Below are positions 1-11,397 of a stretch of 64,000 nucleotides of DNA, one piece after another (position 1 is the first letter of the stretch; the number at the start of each line of letters is the position of its first letter). The notes below the pieces were generated by a model. It was not told where the DNA came from, ran no database searches, and worked only from the letters and a program-made list of their open reading frames with translations. This DNA is from Diphasiastrum complanatum (taxonomy: Eukaryota; Streptophyta; Lycopodiopsida; Lycopodiales; Lycopodiaceae). The stretch lies in contig CM055098.1 of assembly GCA_029204225.1 (NCBI GenBank), positions 24,914,973 to 24,978,972 of the forward strand. Direction: 5' to 3'. A program made the translations under genes and the position numbers.

Positions 1-109
1 CGGATTCTGTGATTGAATTATTGCATCAAGTCAGCCCATCGAGCTTTCCTCCCCCGAAGATCATGTTGATTGCAAAGATACTTAAGAGGGCTGGTGATCC
101 GTATACCCT

Positions 110-985
110 ATAAACTTACTACCATACAAGTAGTGTCTCCAGGTTTTAAGTGCATGGATTACTACAAACAATTCCTTTTCCTGCCTAGTAGTATAACACA
201 ACTGAGGAACAATGACTTTTTGCTTTCAAACACCAGTGGCCTATCCATTTGTAATAGAACCGCTCCAATTGCAATATCACTTGTGTCATTTCTCATGACT
301 TAAGATAAGCCTGGATTTGCAATTTGTAACATGGGAGCTGAAAGAACCAATGCTTTAAGTTTCTCAAAAGACTGATTCAATTCCTCGTTCCATGGACTAG
401 GTTGATTCCTAGACTTTTTCTTTTTATTAACAATCTCTTTTGTCAGATTACTAAGCGGAGCTGCTACCTTAGCATAATCCTCTAAAATCTTCTAAAGAAA
501 GTGATAAATCCTAAAAATGATCTAACTTACTTCACATTTCCTGGAATTGGCCACTCAATCCCAATCTTGATTTTATTCTCATCAATCTTAATCCCATTAA
601 TTGTGATCTTATGACTGAGATAAAGCAACTCTTGCTTAAAGTATTTACACGTGGACTCGTTAGCGTAGAGTAACTCCTGTCAGAGTTTCATCAAGATGAT
701 TCTCAAGTGCTCTATCTATGTGTTCCTTAAAGGTTTTACAAGAGACGAGAATATCATCTAGGAATACTACCACAAACTTCCCCATATATGGACGAAATAA
801 ATTGTGTGGAACGTTGCTGGAACATTCATTAAACCAAAAGACAACACTAAGGAATCCTTAATGACCAAATCTAGAACAAATCTTGTCTTTTAAACATCTT
901 CCGATTTAATTCTTATTTGATGGTATGTTGTCCTGAGATTTATCTTGGTAAAATACTGAGCTCCACCCCATCGATCTACTTGCAG
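110..985 (-). pseudogene. Ty3/gypsy reverse transcriptase-RNase H relic
   Basis: Read on the minus strand, 985 down to about 110 gives, in shifting frames, the gypsy RT palm region (YLDDILVS, from the sequence around 740-770), the linker ending in a W-N-E-E...SFEKLKAL...SAPML block (about 330-420), and the start of RNase H with DTSDIAIGAVLLQ (about 235-290). In gypsy pol the RT copies element RNA and RNase H removes the template. Several stops and frameshifts are present and no LTR is seen nearby, so it is a dead fragment running toward the window edge. The same RT segment recurs in better condition at 23.1-23.5 kb. Confidence 0.8.
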
Positions 986-1513
986 GAAGAAAACGAAGCC
1001 TTTTCAGCCGCTTTATTTAAATAAGCCAAGGAAGACGACTCTCTAAGCTTGGACACTGAACTTGAAGCTGCTGAGAAAGGAAAAGCGATCCAGAAGGATA
1101 TAATAGAGTGTACCAATCCCTTAGATCAAGGATGAGTTCAAGAGCTGGAAGAATACTTGAAACATTTGACTCAGGCCAAATCAATGATGAGGGATCAAGA
1201 AGTGCAGACTGTGGAGTTATTATCAGAATTTGATTCTAAGAATGACCATTTTATTGATAATCATTCAATTCACTAGATTGAATACTCAAAGGCAGAGGAG
1301 GTGGAGCCAACTAAGGAAAGGAAGAGAAGAAGGAAAGAGGTAAGGCCGAGACCTAAACCCAATCAAATACTTATGACAGAATTTTTTCATCTCAAAAGAA
1401 AACTTTTTACTTATATGTCTCAGTTCAAAAACATTAAGCAATTGTGGATGATAAAGTATGCTTTTATGCCTGGGCTGAAAGGATATAATAATAAAGATTG
1501 GAATGAAATTTAA
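985..1513 (+). pseudogene. degenerate unidentified coding stretch
   Basis: One plus-strand frame stays mostly open from about 985 to the stop at 1513, with three internal stops. It is rich in charged residues, with an acidic/Lys-rich N-terminal part (LEAAEKGKAIQKD), a predicted helical middle (QELEEYLKHLTQAK) and a basic segment KERKRRRKEVRPRPKP at about 1310-1360. Composition and the near-continuous frame suggest an old coding sequence rather than random DNA. I do not recognise the family. It abuts the gypsy relic, so a retrotransposon origin is possible. Confidence 0.3.
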
Positions 1514-2294
1514 AGTGTTGTGGAAGCTTTTTCTTTTGTTTCGTGTTCGTCCTCTCTCTTCTGATTTGCGAACAATTTTCTGTCTTTGAATTTTCTTTTC
1601 ATGCGGAAGCTCTTACGGGATCCCAGACACTCGACTAAGCATCACAGAACATATTTTATTCTAGCAATCAAGAGACACAACACAAGGCCAAGAGATACAC
1701 GAAATAGAACGACTATATTGTCAGTGTGGTTTTTTTAGAGCGAGATCGTCAGTGTCTCGCTCGTCGGCGGAATGACTCTCTGCTCTTTCGCTATGTTTTG
1801 CTCGTTGGCAGACTTTTATGCACAACTATGGTATTTTGCTTTCTTACTCTATTCGGTACGTCTCTCTCTGTTTCTTACAGGTCTGTGTTTTCACTATCTC
1901 TCTACTTAGTTATGATCCAGAGAGGATTGTTTATACCTCCACTATGTGGAGTTTACAAGATAGCTAAACGTAGAATCACAAGACTCGTTAATGCTAATCA
2001 ACTAGTTAGTTACTCTCCGTCGTTGCTATTCGTTTCAGCTAGGCATGAAGCCCGTTGAGCTGGCAACTGGCAGCGTGTAAGACTTCTCTTCATGTGTTTT
2101 CGTTCTTTTTGTTTCTCGTCCATTTTTGTGCTTTGCGGTCCTGGAGGTGTGTTTACGATTCGCGAATCGTTCGTGCTTTGAGTCAAAGACACATTGATTG
2201 TCGCAAATTGTTCTCGTTCGACTTTCGTGTCTTGTTTGTGCTGCGACAAAGTTGCAGGAGTTCACCATTTCTGACATAAAGAACTGAAGACTTC
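1514..2294. other. no recognisable gene; unidentified intergenic sequence
   Basis: Several short overlapping reading frames occur on both strands, but none has a recognisable motif or a consistent frame. The sequence is T-rich with repeated TCTCTC and TTTCG words, somewhat like LTR sequence. I see nothing I can support here. Confidence 0.3.
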
Positions 2295-3036
2295 ATGCCA
2301 CTCTGGGCAATCCTAACTTTGGAAAAAAAAGGATGCATGTCTTGGGCAATTTTACAGGGTTTCTTTGTTGTAGAAAAGCCAAGACTGACAGAGATTTTGA
2401 TAGGAAGTTCTTCATTATTTGCTTTGGAGTATCTGCGAACTAAAGAATTAACTTTCATTACGGAATCAGATATCCGATTTAAGAAGCACCATTTTCTGTT
2501 TGCTTGTTCTCAAAATGAAAAGATATTGGATGCTGAAACCATCTATAAGAAATCCAGAATCGACAAACAAATCAATCACTATTATCCTGAATTGTGGGCT
2601 CTGTACATTAAGTGGGAAGATAAATATGTTAAATACTTTGTTGAGATGTCGGAATGTATAACTAAGAGGGATAAACACCCAGCCCATCGTCTATGGACAA
2701 CTTATCGAATCCTTGACTTAGTAGGATTTGTGGGCAAAACTTTGCTAAGTGTTCCACTAATGTATTCTAGGATGGATTAATTGCCCATCACAAAGGAAAT
2801 TACCACTTTACATTTACCCAAAAAAAGGGGAGGAAGTCAATCCGAGAATTACTTGGAAAAACTGCAGCAAGGAACATTATTCACACACAAATTGAAGATT
2901 TTAGGGCATCGACAAGCAGAGATGTATGTTGAACTTACAATACAAGATAGGTGTGATTCCTGGGAATGGAGTTTTTTTGTAACATTGAGTTTGAGTTTTT
3001 GTACAGAGAGGATGCACAAGCGGACCTGTAAACACT
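2295..3036 (+). pseudogene. unidentified 161-codon frame plus frameshifted continuation
   Basis: An ATG at 2295 opens a 161-codon frame ending at 2780, followed directly by a second open stretch (2781-3036). The first part looks protein-like: mixed charged and aromatic residues, for example HYYPELWALYIKWEDKYV at about 2575-2630. There is no membrane segment and no known motif. It may be one decayed gene, perhaps linked to the coding relic at 0.98-1.5 kb, or a retrotransposon ORF. No function is proposed. Confidence 0.3.
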
Positions 3037-3817
3037 AGAAGAATTTTGCCTACTCGGAGGAGAAGTACATAAAGATGTTGGCTGGCCAGACCTATTCAAT
3101 AGAGTCGATATAAGAGGGCCCTGATGGATCTGAGGGAGAGGACATGTGATGACATGATTTAGTCGCATGACAATTTTTTAAGTTTTTATTTTTTTTAAAC
3201 TTTGATTATATAGTGCTTTTTTGAAGTAATGAATAGTTTTAGTATTTTGGAAGTTTAAGTGTAAAATCGATCTGGGTCGGATTTCTGACTGATCGGATTT
3301 TTACTAAGGATCGGATTTCCATGAGGTGTGATTGCATTGTAAAATCAATACTCGATGGGAATCCATCTCTTGTCGATGGTTGGGTGGAATAGCCTTACAT
3401 TATCTGCAATTAGTGCAAACACCATTGAAGAGAGTGATGGAGGTGCCTCATGATAGGGAGGTTAAAGGGAGAGGAGTATTGGGTTCATTAATATCCAAAA
3501 TAGGGTTTGAAGGGGAAACAAGAAGCTATGTAGGCAGGTTTGGGATGGAAAAGGAATCGAAAGGCAACCATGTTGCAGTTTTAGGTAGATATACAATGAA
3601 AAAGTCCATAGGTAATGTTGGCAACAACCGCTACTCAAGCAGCGATGTTGCTTTAGTTGCCTGGGCAGGTAAGGGTGCGTGGCAAAGGGTGGTGAAGGCC
3701 CATTTGGAGCATAGATATGACTGCATTATATATATGACAGGAATAGAGCAGGATGATAATCTTTCGGCCTCAAACACCCTGTTAACATCGCTCTTGCTTT
3801 GCCTCAACCAATGCAAG

Positions 3818-3821
<4 letters not shown>
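3037..3821. other. no supported gene
   Basis: A plus-strand frame of about 200 codons runs through this stretch into the GA repeat, but its last part is only Arg-Glu repeats from the microsatellite and the rest has no recognisable domain. I treat it as chance. Confidence 0.4.

Positions 3822-3885
<64 letters not shown>
3822..3885 (+). repeat. (GA)n microsatellite
   Basis: About 64 bp of uninterrupted GA dinucleotides. Confidence 0.97.
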
Positions 3886-3887
<2 letters not shown>

Positions 3888-4356
3888 AATTATGTGAAGA
3901 AGTGGTCAATTGGTTGGGTCATTACTACTCATAATCCAATTCCTTGGGGAGCTCATGGCCTTTGGCTACTAGGAGGTCCTAAATTATTTGTAGTAATGGC
4001 CCTCCATGACCTAATATTTAATTTATGGGTTTTGCAAATTCAAGCCTCTTAAGAAATACAAAATATCAACTATATTGACTATTAGGGATTCCTTTCCGAA
4101 CTAAAGAAACAAAGCTTTGTCATTACGTAATGGATAGTTGTTGCATATTATGCCCATTTTCAAATAAATTTAAAAGCAAAAAATGCATGTCTTTTTTTCA
4201 AAGGCAGATTCTGCCTTTATTTTTGCCTGTCTGTGCCCGTCCATACGGATTCTGTACAATTGCTATGTGGCACATTTGTGTTGGTCAGTAAAAGTCAAAC
4301 CTGCCTATTATGCTTCGTAATGTGCTTTGGAAAGAATTTCAGGTATCCATTATAGA
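3886..4356. other. intergenic, nothing identified
   Basis: No coding frame or repeat that I can name. Confidence 0.4.
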
Positions 4357-4476
4357 ATGGAAGGAGTCGGGCAAAGGCCATTCTGCTCGATTCAGCTTTC
4401 CAAAAAAATTTAGCCTTGCCCAAATTTTTTTGAAAATCCTTACCGGGCAAAAGCCATTCTGCCCGGCTCCTTCCAT
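4357..4476. repeat. MITE-like inverted repeat, about 120 bp
   Basis: The left arm 4357-4373 (ATGGAAGGAGTCGGGCA) is the reverse complement of 4460-4476 with one mismatch. Inside, the phrase GGGCAAA(G/A)GCCATTCTG occurs twice in direct orientation (about 4369 and 4446). Terminal inverted repeats around a short AT-rich non-coding core are typical of miniature inverted-repeat elements. No target duplication is clear. Confidence 0.45.
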
Positions 4477-5312
4477 AATACGCAAAGCGTGCAAGCTGAC
4501 AACAACTACAAGTGCGAAAAAAATGCAGCTCGGGTTCAGGTAGTTGCTGAGAGCAAACACAGAATGCACACTCGTGAAGGAAACTGAAATAACTTGCAAC
4601 TCGCAAGCAGAGCAAAGCAAAAACGATTCCCATTTACCAGGAGAATAAAAAACACTTTTCAAAATTCAAGTCGGATGTTTAACCGTCGCTGTGAATTTCA
4701 CGAAAAATAATGCATGAGAGCTGAATTGGAGCTTCTATGATGGTTTGGGGTTTCTTTAAATTTTGGGAACATGATAAAAGAGAACTGTGAAGATGATACA
4801 CAATAAAGTTATGACCTCCTGCAATGAACTCGTGAAGAATCAAAGAGGATTTAGCAACAATCAAAAGAATACAGATCACCAGCGCATACTGTGTAGTGAC
4901 TATCTCGGCTATCCTAAGACGAGAGGTGCTTAAGACATTGAGGTTTCCAATTGGAATTTTGAAAATAGTGAGATGTGGAAAGGCAGCTTCTTTATCTAAG
5001 TAACTCCATTAATTGCCTTTTAGGACATACGGATAGAGAATCTTGTAGATAATGATTTTTGCAAGTTAAATAAACAAAGAAACACAGATGCATCTACTTA
5101 CCAAAGTGGCTGGCAGCTACCTTGCTTAATCTACAATATAATTCGTTCCATCACTATTAGAGAATGACAGATTGCACCAACCAATCGGCTATTATTAATA
5201 AGCATTACTAGCAAGTACACATCTTCAACAAACACTAGTTCCGCATCTAGAAAAGATAAATAGGAAAAATTCATCACACTTCTCATTGTGACGAAGTAAC
5301 GAACATATGAAG
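4477..5312. other. intergenic / downstream flank of the membrane-protein gene
   Basis: This stretch lies 3' of the minus-strand gene. It probably holds that gene's 3' UTR, but I could not fix a polyadenylation site. No other coding sequence is supported. Confidence 0.4.
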
Positions 5313-6668
5313 CTAGATACACTGATGATCTAAAAGTAAAGGCTTTCCAGCCAATATAGGAGAAAGGGAAGGTGAATGATAACGGCCATCTGCATGTGCG
5401 AATAGACTAAGACTGCTTGTAGATGCTTCGTCGAGATCCCTTTCCTTCATAGAAAGAGAGAGGCCAAAATGTTTTCCAGGAATTTTAGTCTCCTTGTGGG
5501 AGTTGGCTACTTCATCATGGTAATGTGGCCCCGAAAGACTTCTCGCATTCTGAACCTGATCTGTAGCATACTCAGAAAGAGGAATGCCAATATTTTCTGT
5601 TGGAAGAGCGCCCCAAGACTGTTGTCTGCTAACCATGGTGTCAGAAACCCAAGGGACAGCCAGGGCATCAGTTATAGGCCTGATAACAAGAATCCATGCT
5701 CCAACCGTCGTACATACTAGCACTGTGACAAAGCCCAAGAAAGCCATTGCTTCAAATACCGCCTCCCCTGGAGTGGACAAAACCGACAAGGCAAGAAATA
5801 TTACATGCACAGGAAGAAGCAATACCACCACCAGGACGAGGCTGTACACTCGAGCCTGCAGCTTTCGGTTGATTACCACCAGCATCATCTTCCAGCCAAG
5901 ATACAAAAAGTAGATGAGGAAACTTACGGCAAAGAGTGCCAAAACTAGAGAACTAAAGAGAGGGTATGCGCATGCTGCTACTCGCCGATTGTTGGCCTCC
6001 AGCTCCAGGAAAGTTCTAGTAAAATAGGGAGGAATCTTTTCATATCCTTCCCTATCCTCCTTGTAACCCTTGTGAAATTTCAAGGCTGGGCTAATGACCA
6101 CAAAGAGAAGCTGCAGAACGAATACCGGTAAACAAAAACCCAAAACAAAAGCAATCACCTTGCTATTCCATCTCCTTCTCGGAGTGAATGGTGCTTCACG
6201 AAGGGAGCCACGGACCAGGAAAAGGGCAGTTAAGAAGAAACAAGGTTCTGCAAAACCGAGCGAGAACAATGCATATAGACGGCAAAGGTTGGCTTGCCAT
6301 TGAAACCTCAAAGAATGAAAAAGCCAGCCTTTTCTTCTTAGCAGTGGAAGGCGTATAAGTTCTGTTAGGCCCCACAAAACAGCAAATGTAACAAGGATGA
6401 TCCGAACCCGCCATGGTGAATTGAAGTCACGTAGAGCATAAAAGCGGCCCCTCCTATTGATTTTGCTTCGAAACGTGAGCACATACACGACACAGAAAAC
6501 TCCCACACAGCAAATAAGGACAATCAGTGCAAGTGTAACAATTCCAAATGCATCCACGGTCGCGCTCGTAAGGGGCATCACCCACTTTAATACTATCCCA
6601 CCACATGCTCTTGGCGAGCATCGGCCTACCCGTTCCTCCTCCTCTCTGTTATAGCCAGCCCTTAGCAC
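5313..6668 (-). CDS. plant seven-helix membrane protein, At5g62960/At1g10660-like
   Basis: An uninterrupted 451-residue frame starts at ATG 6668 and stops at 5313. By hydropathy there are seven membrane segments, at about residues 41-65, 87-109, 128-152, 170-193, 231-265, 274-296 and 303-329. A soluble Ser-rich tail follows (330-451). Motifs I associate with a plant family of uncharacterised multi-pass proteins include LPLLRRKGWLFHSLRFQWQ (107-125), SLGFAEPCFFLTALFL (136-151) and RRRWNSK (164-170). Members have been listed among candidate seven-helix proteins in Arabidopsis, but no activity is firmly known to me; the membrane location follows from the helices. Met31 is an alternative start. 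No introns are visible. It is the only intact host gene in the window. Family assignment is from memory, the topology from the sequence. Confidence 0.8.
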   Translation of the reverse strand: MLRAGYNREEEERVGRCSPRACGGIVLKWVMPLTSATVDAFGIVTLALIVLICCVGVFCVVYVLTFRSKINRRGRFYALRDFNSPWRVRIILVTFAVLWGLTELIRLPLLRRKGWLFHSLRFQWQANLCRLYALFSLGFAEPCFFLTALFLVRGSLREAPFTPRRRWNSKVIAFVLGFCLPVFVLQLLFVVISPALKFHKGYKEDREGYEKIPPYFTRTFLELEANNRRVAACAYPLFSSLVLALFAVSFLIYFLYLGWKMMLVVINRKLQARVYSLVLVVVLLLPVHVIFLALSVLSTPGEAVFEAMAFLGFVTVLVCTTVGAWILVIRPITDALAVPWVSDTMVSRQQSWGALPTENIGIPLSEYATDQVQNARSLSGPHYHDEVANSHKETKIPGKHFGLSLSMKERDLDEASTSSLSLFAHADGRYHSPSLSPILAGKPLLLDHQCI

Positions 6669-7000
6669 TGAGTTAAGTTCTGAAATACAATGTCCTGACT
6701 GGACTGACCGATCCTCGCGTTCTCTTAACTTTCATGGTGGAAAACGTCCTAATAAGTCGGCTAGCTGTAGCTTGTCCAAACCTTTGAGCTCTTGTTTACA
6801 GAAAACATTTGGAGTTGAGCTTTTTGCGCCACTTCACGAGGAACGATCGGTATCAAAATCACAAGCACAAAAGACTGATCGGTATCAAAATCACAAGCAC
6901 AAAAGACTAATCTTTTCCACTTCTAACACTCTCCCTATTTACGTATTTGTATTTTTCCGCGTACCATAGATTACCAGTGATGCCTCATGATCTTTAACCT
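6669..7000 (-). promoter_or_regulatory. presumed upstream region of the membrane-protein gene
   Basis: This lies directly 5' of the minus-strand start codon. I could not assign a TATA box or transcription start with confidence. It includes a 32-bp tandem duplication, listed separately. The assignment is by position only. Confidence 0.3.
6845..6908. repeat. two tandem 32-bp copies
   Basis: GATCGGTATCAAAATC... starts at 6845 and again at 6877, and the two 32-bp units are identical. It lies about 180-240 bp upstream of the start codon of the minus-strand membrane-protein gene. Confidence 0.9.
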
Positions 7001-8269
7001 GTTCTGATCATTTAACCTATTTCTGTAACTCTTACCTCTTTGCATGGCGGACTACTGACAACAGTCGCACAGACATAGACGCTACTAGGCAGGTCCACTG
7101 TTCGTAAAGTTTCTCTGTTCAAGACTTCTATCAATCCTTGAAGTAGCGCAATGAAAAGTACCTACTTTTTTCAGTATCCCAGGTTCCAACCGCGAAATCA
7201 AACACAGAAGAATTCCGTTAGCAAATGCACTTTGATTGTTTCTGGTTGTATCTGAGACTCACTCGGAATCAGGCTGATTGCAGTTACTCCAGATAGAACT
7301 CTAGAGATATACTCAGAGGCATCCAGGGACTTGGCTCATACGCAATTGAGACAAGTACAATGGCTCAAAGACCTGGCAAATCACCACAAGAATCATGGTA
7401 CCTACAACATTACCAGCAACAACAGGATTAACAAATCATTTACTTTGACCGACAATATTGCCACAGAATTTTTCATCACATGAGAAAAATTGCAGAGTGT
7501 TAGATAAACCGTCGATGATTACCAAAACTACCTAAGTGACTGATCAGCCATATCTTTTCCAGAATCAAAACGATACCTGCATTCCTATGACAGGTCTGAG
7601 CAGCAACAGACCGATGATTCTAGCTGATCCAAGAAGACAAATCCACGAGAAATGGAGCAGGCATCAGCAGCAGCATCATGAAGCCACACGCTTTACAGAG
7701 ACGGTTCAGAATCCAGAGTCCAGAGTTAGTGAGTCAATACGACCACTCCAGCGCCTGCAAAACTTCTATTCCACTGGAATCCGCCATTTCCAGCCAGATA
7801 GATGCTTGCAGCAGAAAATAAAAGAAAAATGCAGAATAGTAGGAACCAGTTTCAACCAGATAGATAGACAGATGGGTTGGCCAGAGATGAGAAGAAATAG
7901 AGAAGAAAAAGGAAGAATATATTCCAACAAGGCTGTGGGTGGACTACAGCCTGGCAACAGCTATTTTTAACCTGGGCTGAATTCTCCATTACTTGCGTGA
8001 ATCCTCTCATCGCTCTCGGCTTTACTTCCATAGATCCAGAGATGCTGCGTGCCCATCCGTTGTCCTATGGGTGATTTTTCTGTACGATATACAGTGAGGA
8101 TGAGGTCGAAAGCTTTAAAGCAGTCCTTTTGAAAGAGAGGAAACACAACGATTTTCCCTAACACAAGCCTCAAGGGCCAATGGAGTCCTTGTGTGGCTGG
8201 GTGGGGCCAGGCCATTGGCAACAACATGCCCTTCTTGAGGTTAAATGGGCCCAAGAGCGTGGTGCCAAT
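7001..8269. other. intergenic, no supported gene
   Basis: A 144-codon plus-strand frame (7536-7970) is Gln/Arg-rich with no domain. Nothing else is recognisable. Confidence 0.4.
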
Positions 8270-8349
8270 GCTGGTTTGGAAACAACATTCCCATCTGTCT
8301 CACAAGCTTGAATCAAGAGGGTAGATGGGCATGTTGTTTTCAACCCAGC
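8270..8349. repeat. 27-nt inverted repeat, potential hairpin
   Basis: Left arm 8270-8296 and right arm 8323-8349 are reverse complements at 24 of 27 positions, with a 26-nt loop. A third related copy of the core AACAACATGCCC lies at 8219-8230 in direct orientation. This may be the end of a small inverted-repeat element or a hairpin transcript; expression cannot be judged from sequence. Confidence 0.6.
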
Positions 8350-8477
8350 CCCCACCTTGGGGAGGGCATCTCGAGGCCCATTCAACCTATCTTGTGGCCA
8401 AAAAAATGTCTTTCAACAATATCTACACAGTTAGAGTGAGTGTTACACATATGTCATGCCTAATCCCCCTATGTCAC

Positions 8478-8478
<1 letters not shown>

Positions 8479-8540
<62 letters not shown>
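8479..8540 (+). repeat. (TC)n microsatellite
   Basis: About 62 bp of uninterrupted TC. It lies about 80 bp upstream of the point where homology to the copia element at 8.6-11.4 kb begins. Confidence 0.97.
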
Positions 8541-8543
<3 letters not shown>

Positions 8544-8621
8544 GGGCGCAAGGGGGCAGGGAGGCGCACACGGAGGGCAAAAGGAGGGGTGCAGGGAGGC
8601 GCATAGGGGAGGGCGCAGGGG

Positions 8622-10617
8622 AGTCAGAGACGTCGAGTTCGATGAGACAAGAACAATGGCCGACAATGATTTTGCCAACTATGAAGTCTTAGGGAAGCAG
8701 TACTATGACCTACCAACCATGACAGAGGGAGCAGAACACGAATACTCAGACGAAGATGTTCGAACTCCACATTAGCTGAGCAACAAATCAGATGAAAAAC
8801 GGTTCGCAAGCCTGCGCCTACTACTACAACTCCTATAAACCAAAATGGTTCCGGACCTAGCTGAAAAGACAAAGGCAAGAGCATTGTAGTACCAAAAGAA
8901 TCTCCAAGGAGGTCAACAAGAGAGCAAAGAGCGCCAACAAGATTTGTGCCAGGCAGCTCGGCTTCCACATCCGAAGAGTTTTGCAGATTCAGTGGCGAAG
9001 CACAAACATTCGAAGAAGCCATCAACAGTCCAAACAAGGATAAATGGATCCAAGCCATGAACGAAAAAATCGAATCGATGAAAAAGAACGAGGTATTGAC
9101 ACTACAATCAGTGCCAGACAAACGAAAGACAATGCAATGCAGGTGGGTTTACAAACTCAAGCATGGACCGAATGGAGATGTTTCGAGATACAAAGCCAGA
9201 CTTGTAGCAAAGGGATTCTCTCATAAGTATGGCATCGACTATACTGAGACCTCATCTCTAGTGGTGAAACATGCATTCTTACGCCTACTCTTTGCATATG
9301 CAGCTGGATACGACCTCAAGATTCACATTGTCGATGAGAAGACATCATTTCTACATGGCGAATTAGACAAAGAAGTCTACATGGATCAACCTCCAGGTTA
9401 CACCTCCGAATCACTTCCTACCTATGCATGCCGAATGCACATGAGTATCTATGGTCTGAAGCAATCAGCACAACAATGATATAAGAAGAAAGATCAAGCC
9501 CTGAGATCCTTAGGATTTAAACCATTGATAGCCAATTCCAATGTTTATGTGAGAATCACATATGTGAAGATCATCATTGTTGTTGTGTATGTGGATGACA
9601 CCTTGATACTGTGTAGAAGCGAAGAGCTAATTGTCGAAGTGAAGAATGAGATCTCGAAACATTTCGAGATAATAGACCTAGGAGAAGCTAGATGTTATCT
9701 AAGCTTACAGATTGACTGCGACTATGACAAAGAAAAGCTATATCTTCATCAGTCAAGGTACACCCAAAAAATCCTAGATGATTTCGGGATGACAGATTGC
9801 AAAGGGGCAAATACCCCAATGCTTGTAGGGGCAATCTTGACAAACGAAAATTGTTCCAATACAGAAAAAGAGCAGGAGATGATGCAACACACGTCTTACA
9901 AGAGGCTGATCGGATCCTTGATATATCTAGAAGACAACACACGCCCCGACATAGCTTATGCCGTGTTTAGGATGAGCCAATTCAGCACGAATCCAGGCTT
10001 AGCACACAGAGGATTGCGAAGCGAATCTTACAATACCTTCAGTAGACGAAGGATTATGGACTATGTTACTCTCATGATGCAGACTCCCAAATGCACTCCC
10101 ACAGTGATGCTAGGTGGGCATCTACCAAGAACGACTATAAAAGTGTCTCAAGAGGGTGCACCATCACAACAAGTGCAACAATTCTCTGGGTCAACAAGAA
10201 ACAGACCATTATAGCTCAGCCATCGTGTGAAGTAGAATACGTTGCAGCCACAAAGATGGCCAACGAAATCACATGGCTCAGACAGTTCCTTGATGGACTG
10301 GGTAAAACCAACAAAGAGCCACTGATTCTACAAATGGAAAATACTTCTGCAATTCACCTGATGAAGGATCCTGTGTTTCACTCAAGGCGAAACACATTGC
10401 AATCAAATATCATTTGATAAAGGACCTAGTCACTAGAAGGAAATTGAAGACCAGCTTCACTGGCACAAAGCAAATGGTGGCGAACATCTTCAACAAGGCC
10501 CTAGACAAAGGTTTGTTCGAGAGGCAAATGAAGAGTCTGGAAATCATAAAGCTACCATGCTTTGAGAGGGAGTTAAAGGAACAAATTGTTTCTAGCCACA
10601 AAGCTATGATATTTTAG
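8622..10617 (+). pseudogene. copia pol 3' half (RT and RNase H), group A
   Basis: Sequence from about 8622 matches the integrase-RT linker of element A (37.5 kb). RT follows: FEEAINSPNKDKWIQAM (about 9012-9062), WVYKLKHGPNGDVSRYKARL (9143-9200), FLHGELDKEVYMDQPPGY (9350-9400), and the active-site YVDD at about 9585-9600. RNase H includes SDARWAS (about 10100), SCEVEYVAATKMANEITWL (10220-10275) and the block ENTSAIHLMKDPVFHSR. Copia RT and RNase H make element cDNA. A stop at 9477 and frameshifts near 9980-10090 and 10400 disable it. Gag, protease and integrase are absent, so it is truncated on the 5' side beside a TC microsatellite. Confidence 0.9.
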
Positions 10618-10645
10618 ATCTCAAGGCAGAAAGAAAACAAGGGAG

Positions 10646-11390
10646 TGTGTGGACCCGAATAAAAAAGCTTCGAGGACCGGAGACACGAAGACGACGAACA
10701 AACGTTCGTTGACTAAAGGCCACTTGAACGTGAAAGAAAAACGTTCGTGGAACCAAGGCAACCTGATGATAGGGCCAAAGGAGGAGAAGAAGACACGAGG
10801 ACCCAAGGGGCGACGGATCTCCACGTGTCAAAGTACAAAGGAGATCGTGAAAGTACAAGGAGAATGTCATCCTCTAGAGACTGACAAGATACCATTGAAA
10901 CGTGCCTAATCAGCCGTTCTTGTAATCTCTTGATCAATTAATCACGTCCTCCTCTCTATACATGAAGATTTTAACTATTAATTAGGTAGATGCAAGGAAT
11001 CGTATTGGAAGTATACCAATGTAAGTTGAGCACCGTGTAGCTAGCCAATGTTCAAGAAGTCCGCTAGTAAGCACGACAACTTTTAATTCGTGAAGGACAG
11101 AGTTTCCTTTGCGCCGATGCGTTGTGTGGTCTGTCACAATAGCGCCTAAGAAATTCTATGATAATACAGTAGATGTTTATGCAGATGAGTTTCTGGTCTT
11201 GAATATGATCGAATGATTTATTGTCTGGTAGTTGTATGTTTGTAGTCAACTGGTTCAATTTTATTCCACACACTGGTTTTACCGTGTTGAATGCATAAGC
11301 AAATCATACGTAGATCAGCAATGTCTGTCTATGCCTTGGAGGATTGTAGATCCTATCATAGATGGCAATCGACCCGAAGGATGGAATTTA
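10646..11390 (+). repeat. 3' LTR of the copia copy at 8.6 kb (right end approximate)
   Basis: A purine run (AAAACAAGGGAG) is followed at 10646 by TGTGTGGACCC, the usual polypurine tract/LTR start arrangement. The first part is unlike element A's LTR. From about 11055 on (GTCCGCTAGTAAGCACGAC, then GCGTTGTGTGGTCTG) it matches the central and 3' LTR of element A (34610-34900 and 38755-39060). The exact end is not visible because a minus-strand RT fragment begins near 11398. Confidence 0.6.
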
Positions 11391-11397
11391 ATTCCAT

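Noticed and set aside
70-303. Plus-strand 77-codon frame
   Set aside because: It is antisense to the gypsy RNase H relic.
1726-2279. Several overlapping short frames on both strands
   Set aside because: Mutually overlapping, no motif, T-rich composition.
3332-3934. 200-codon plus-strand frame
   Set aside because: Its end is microsatellite and the rest has no domain or coding-like conservation.
7536-7970. 144-codon Gln/Arg-rich frame
   Set aside because: No recognisable domain and no second evidence.
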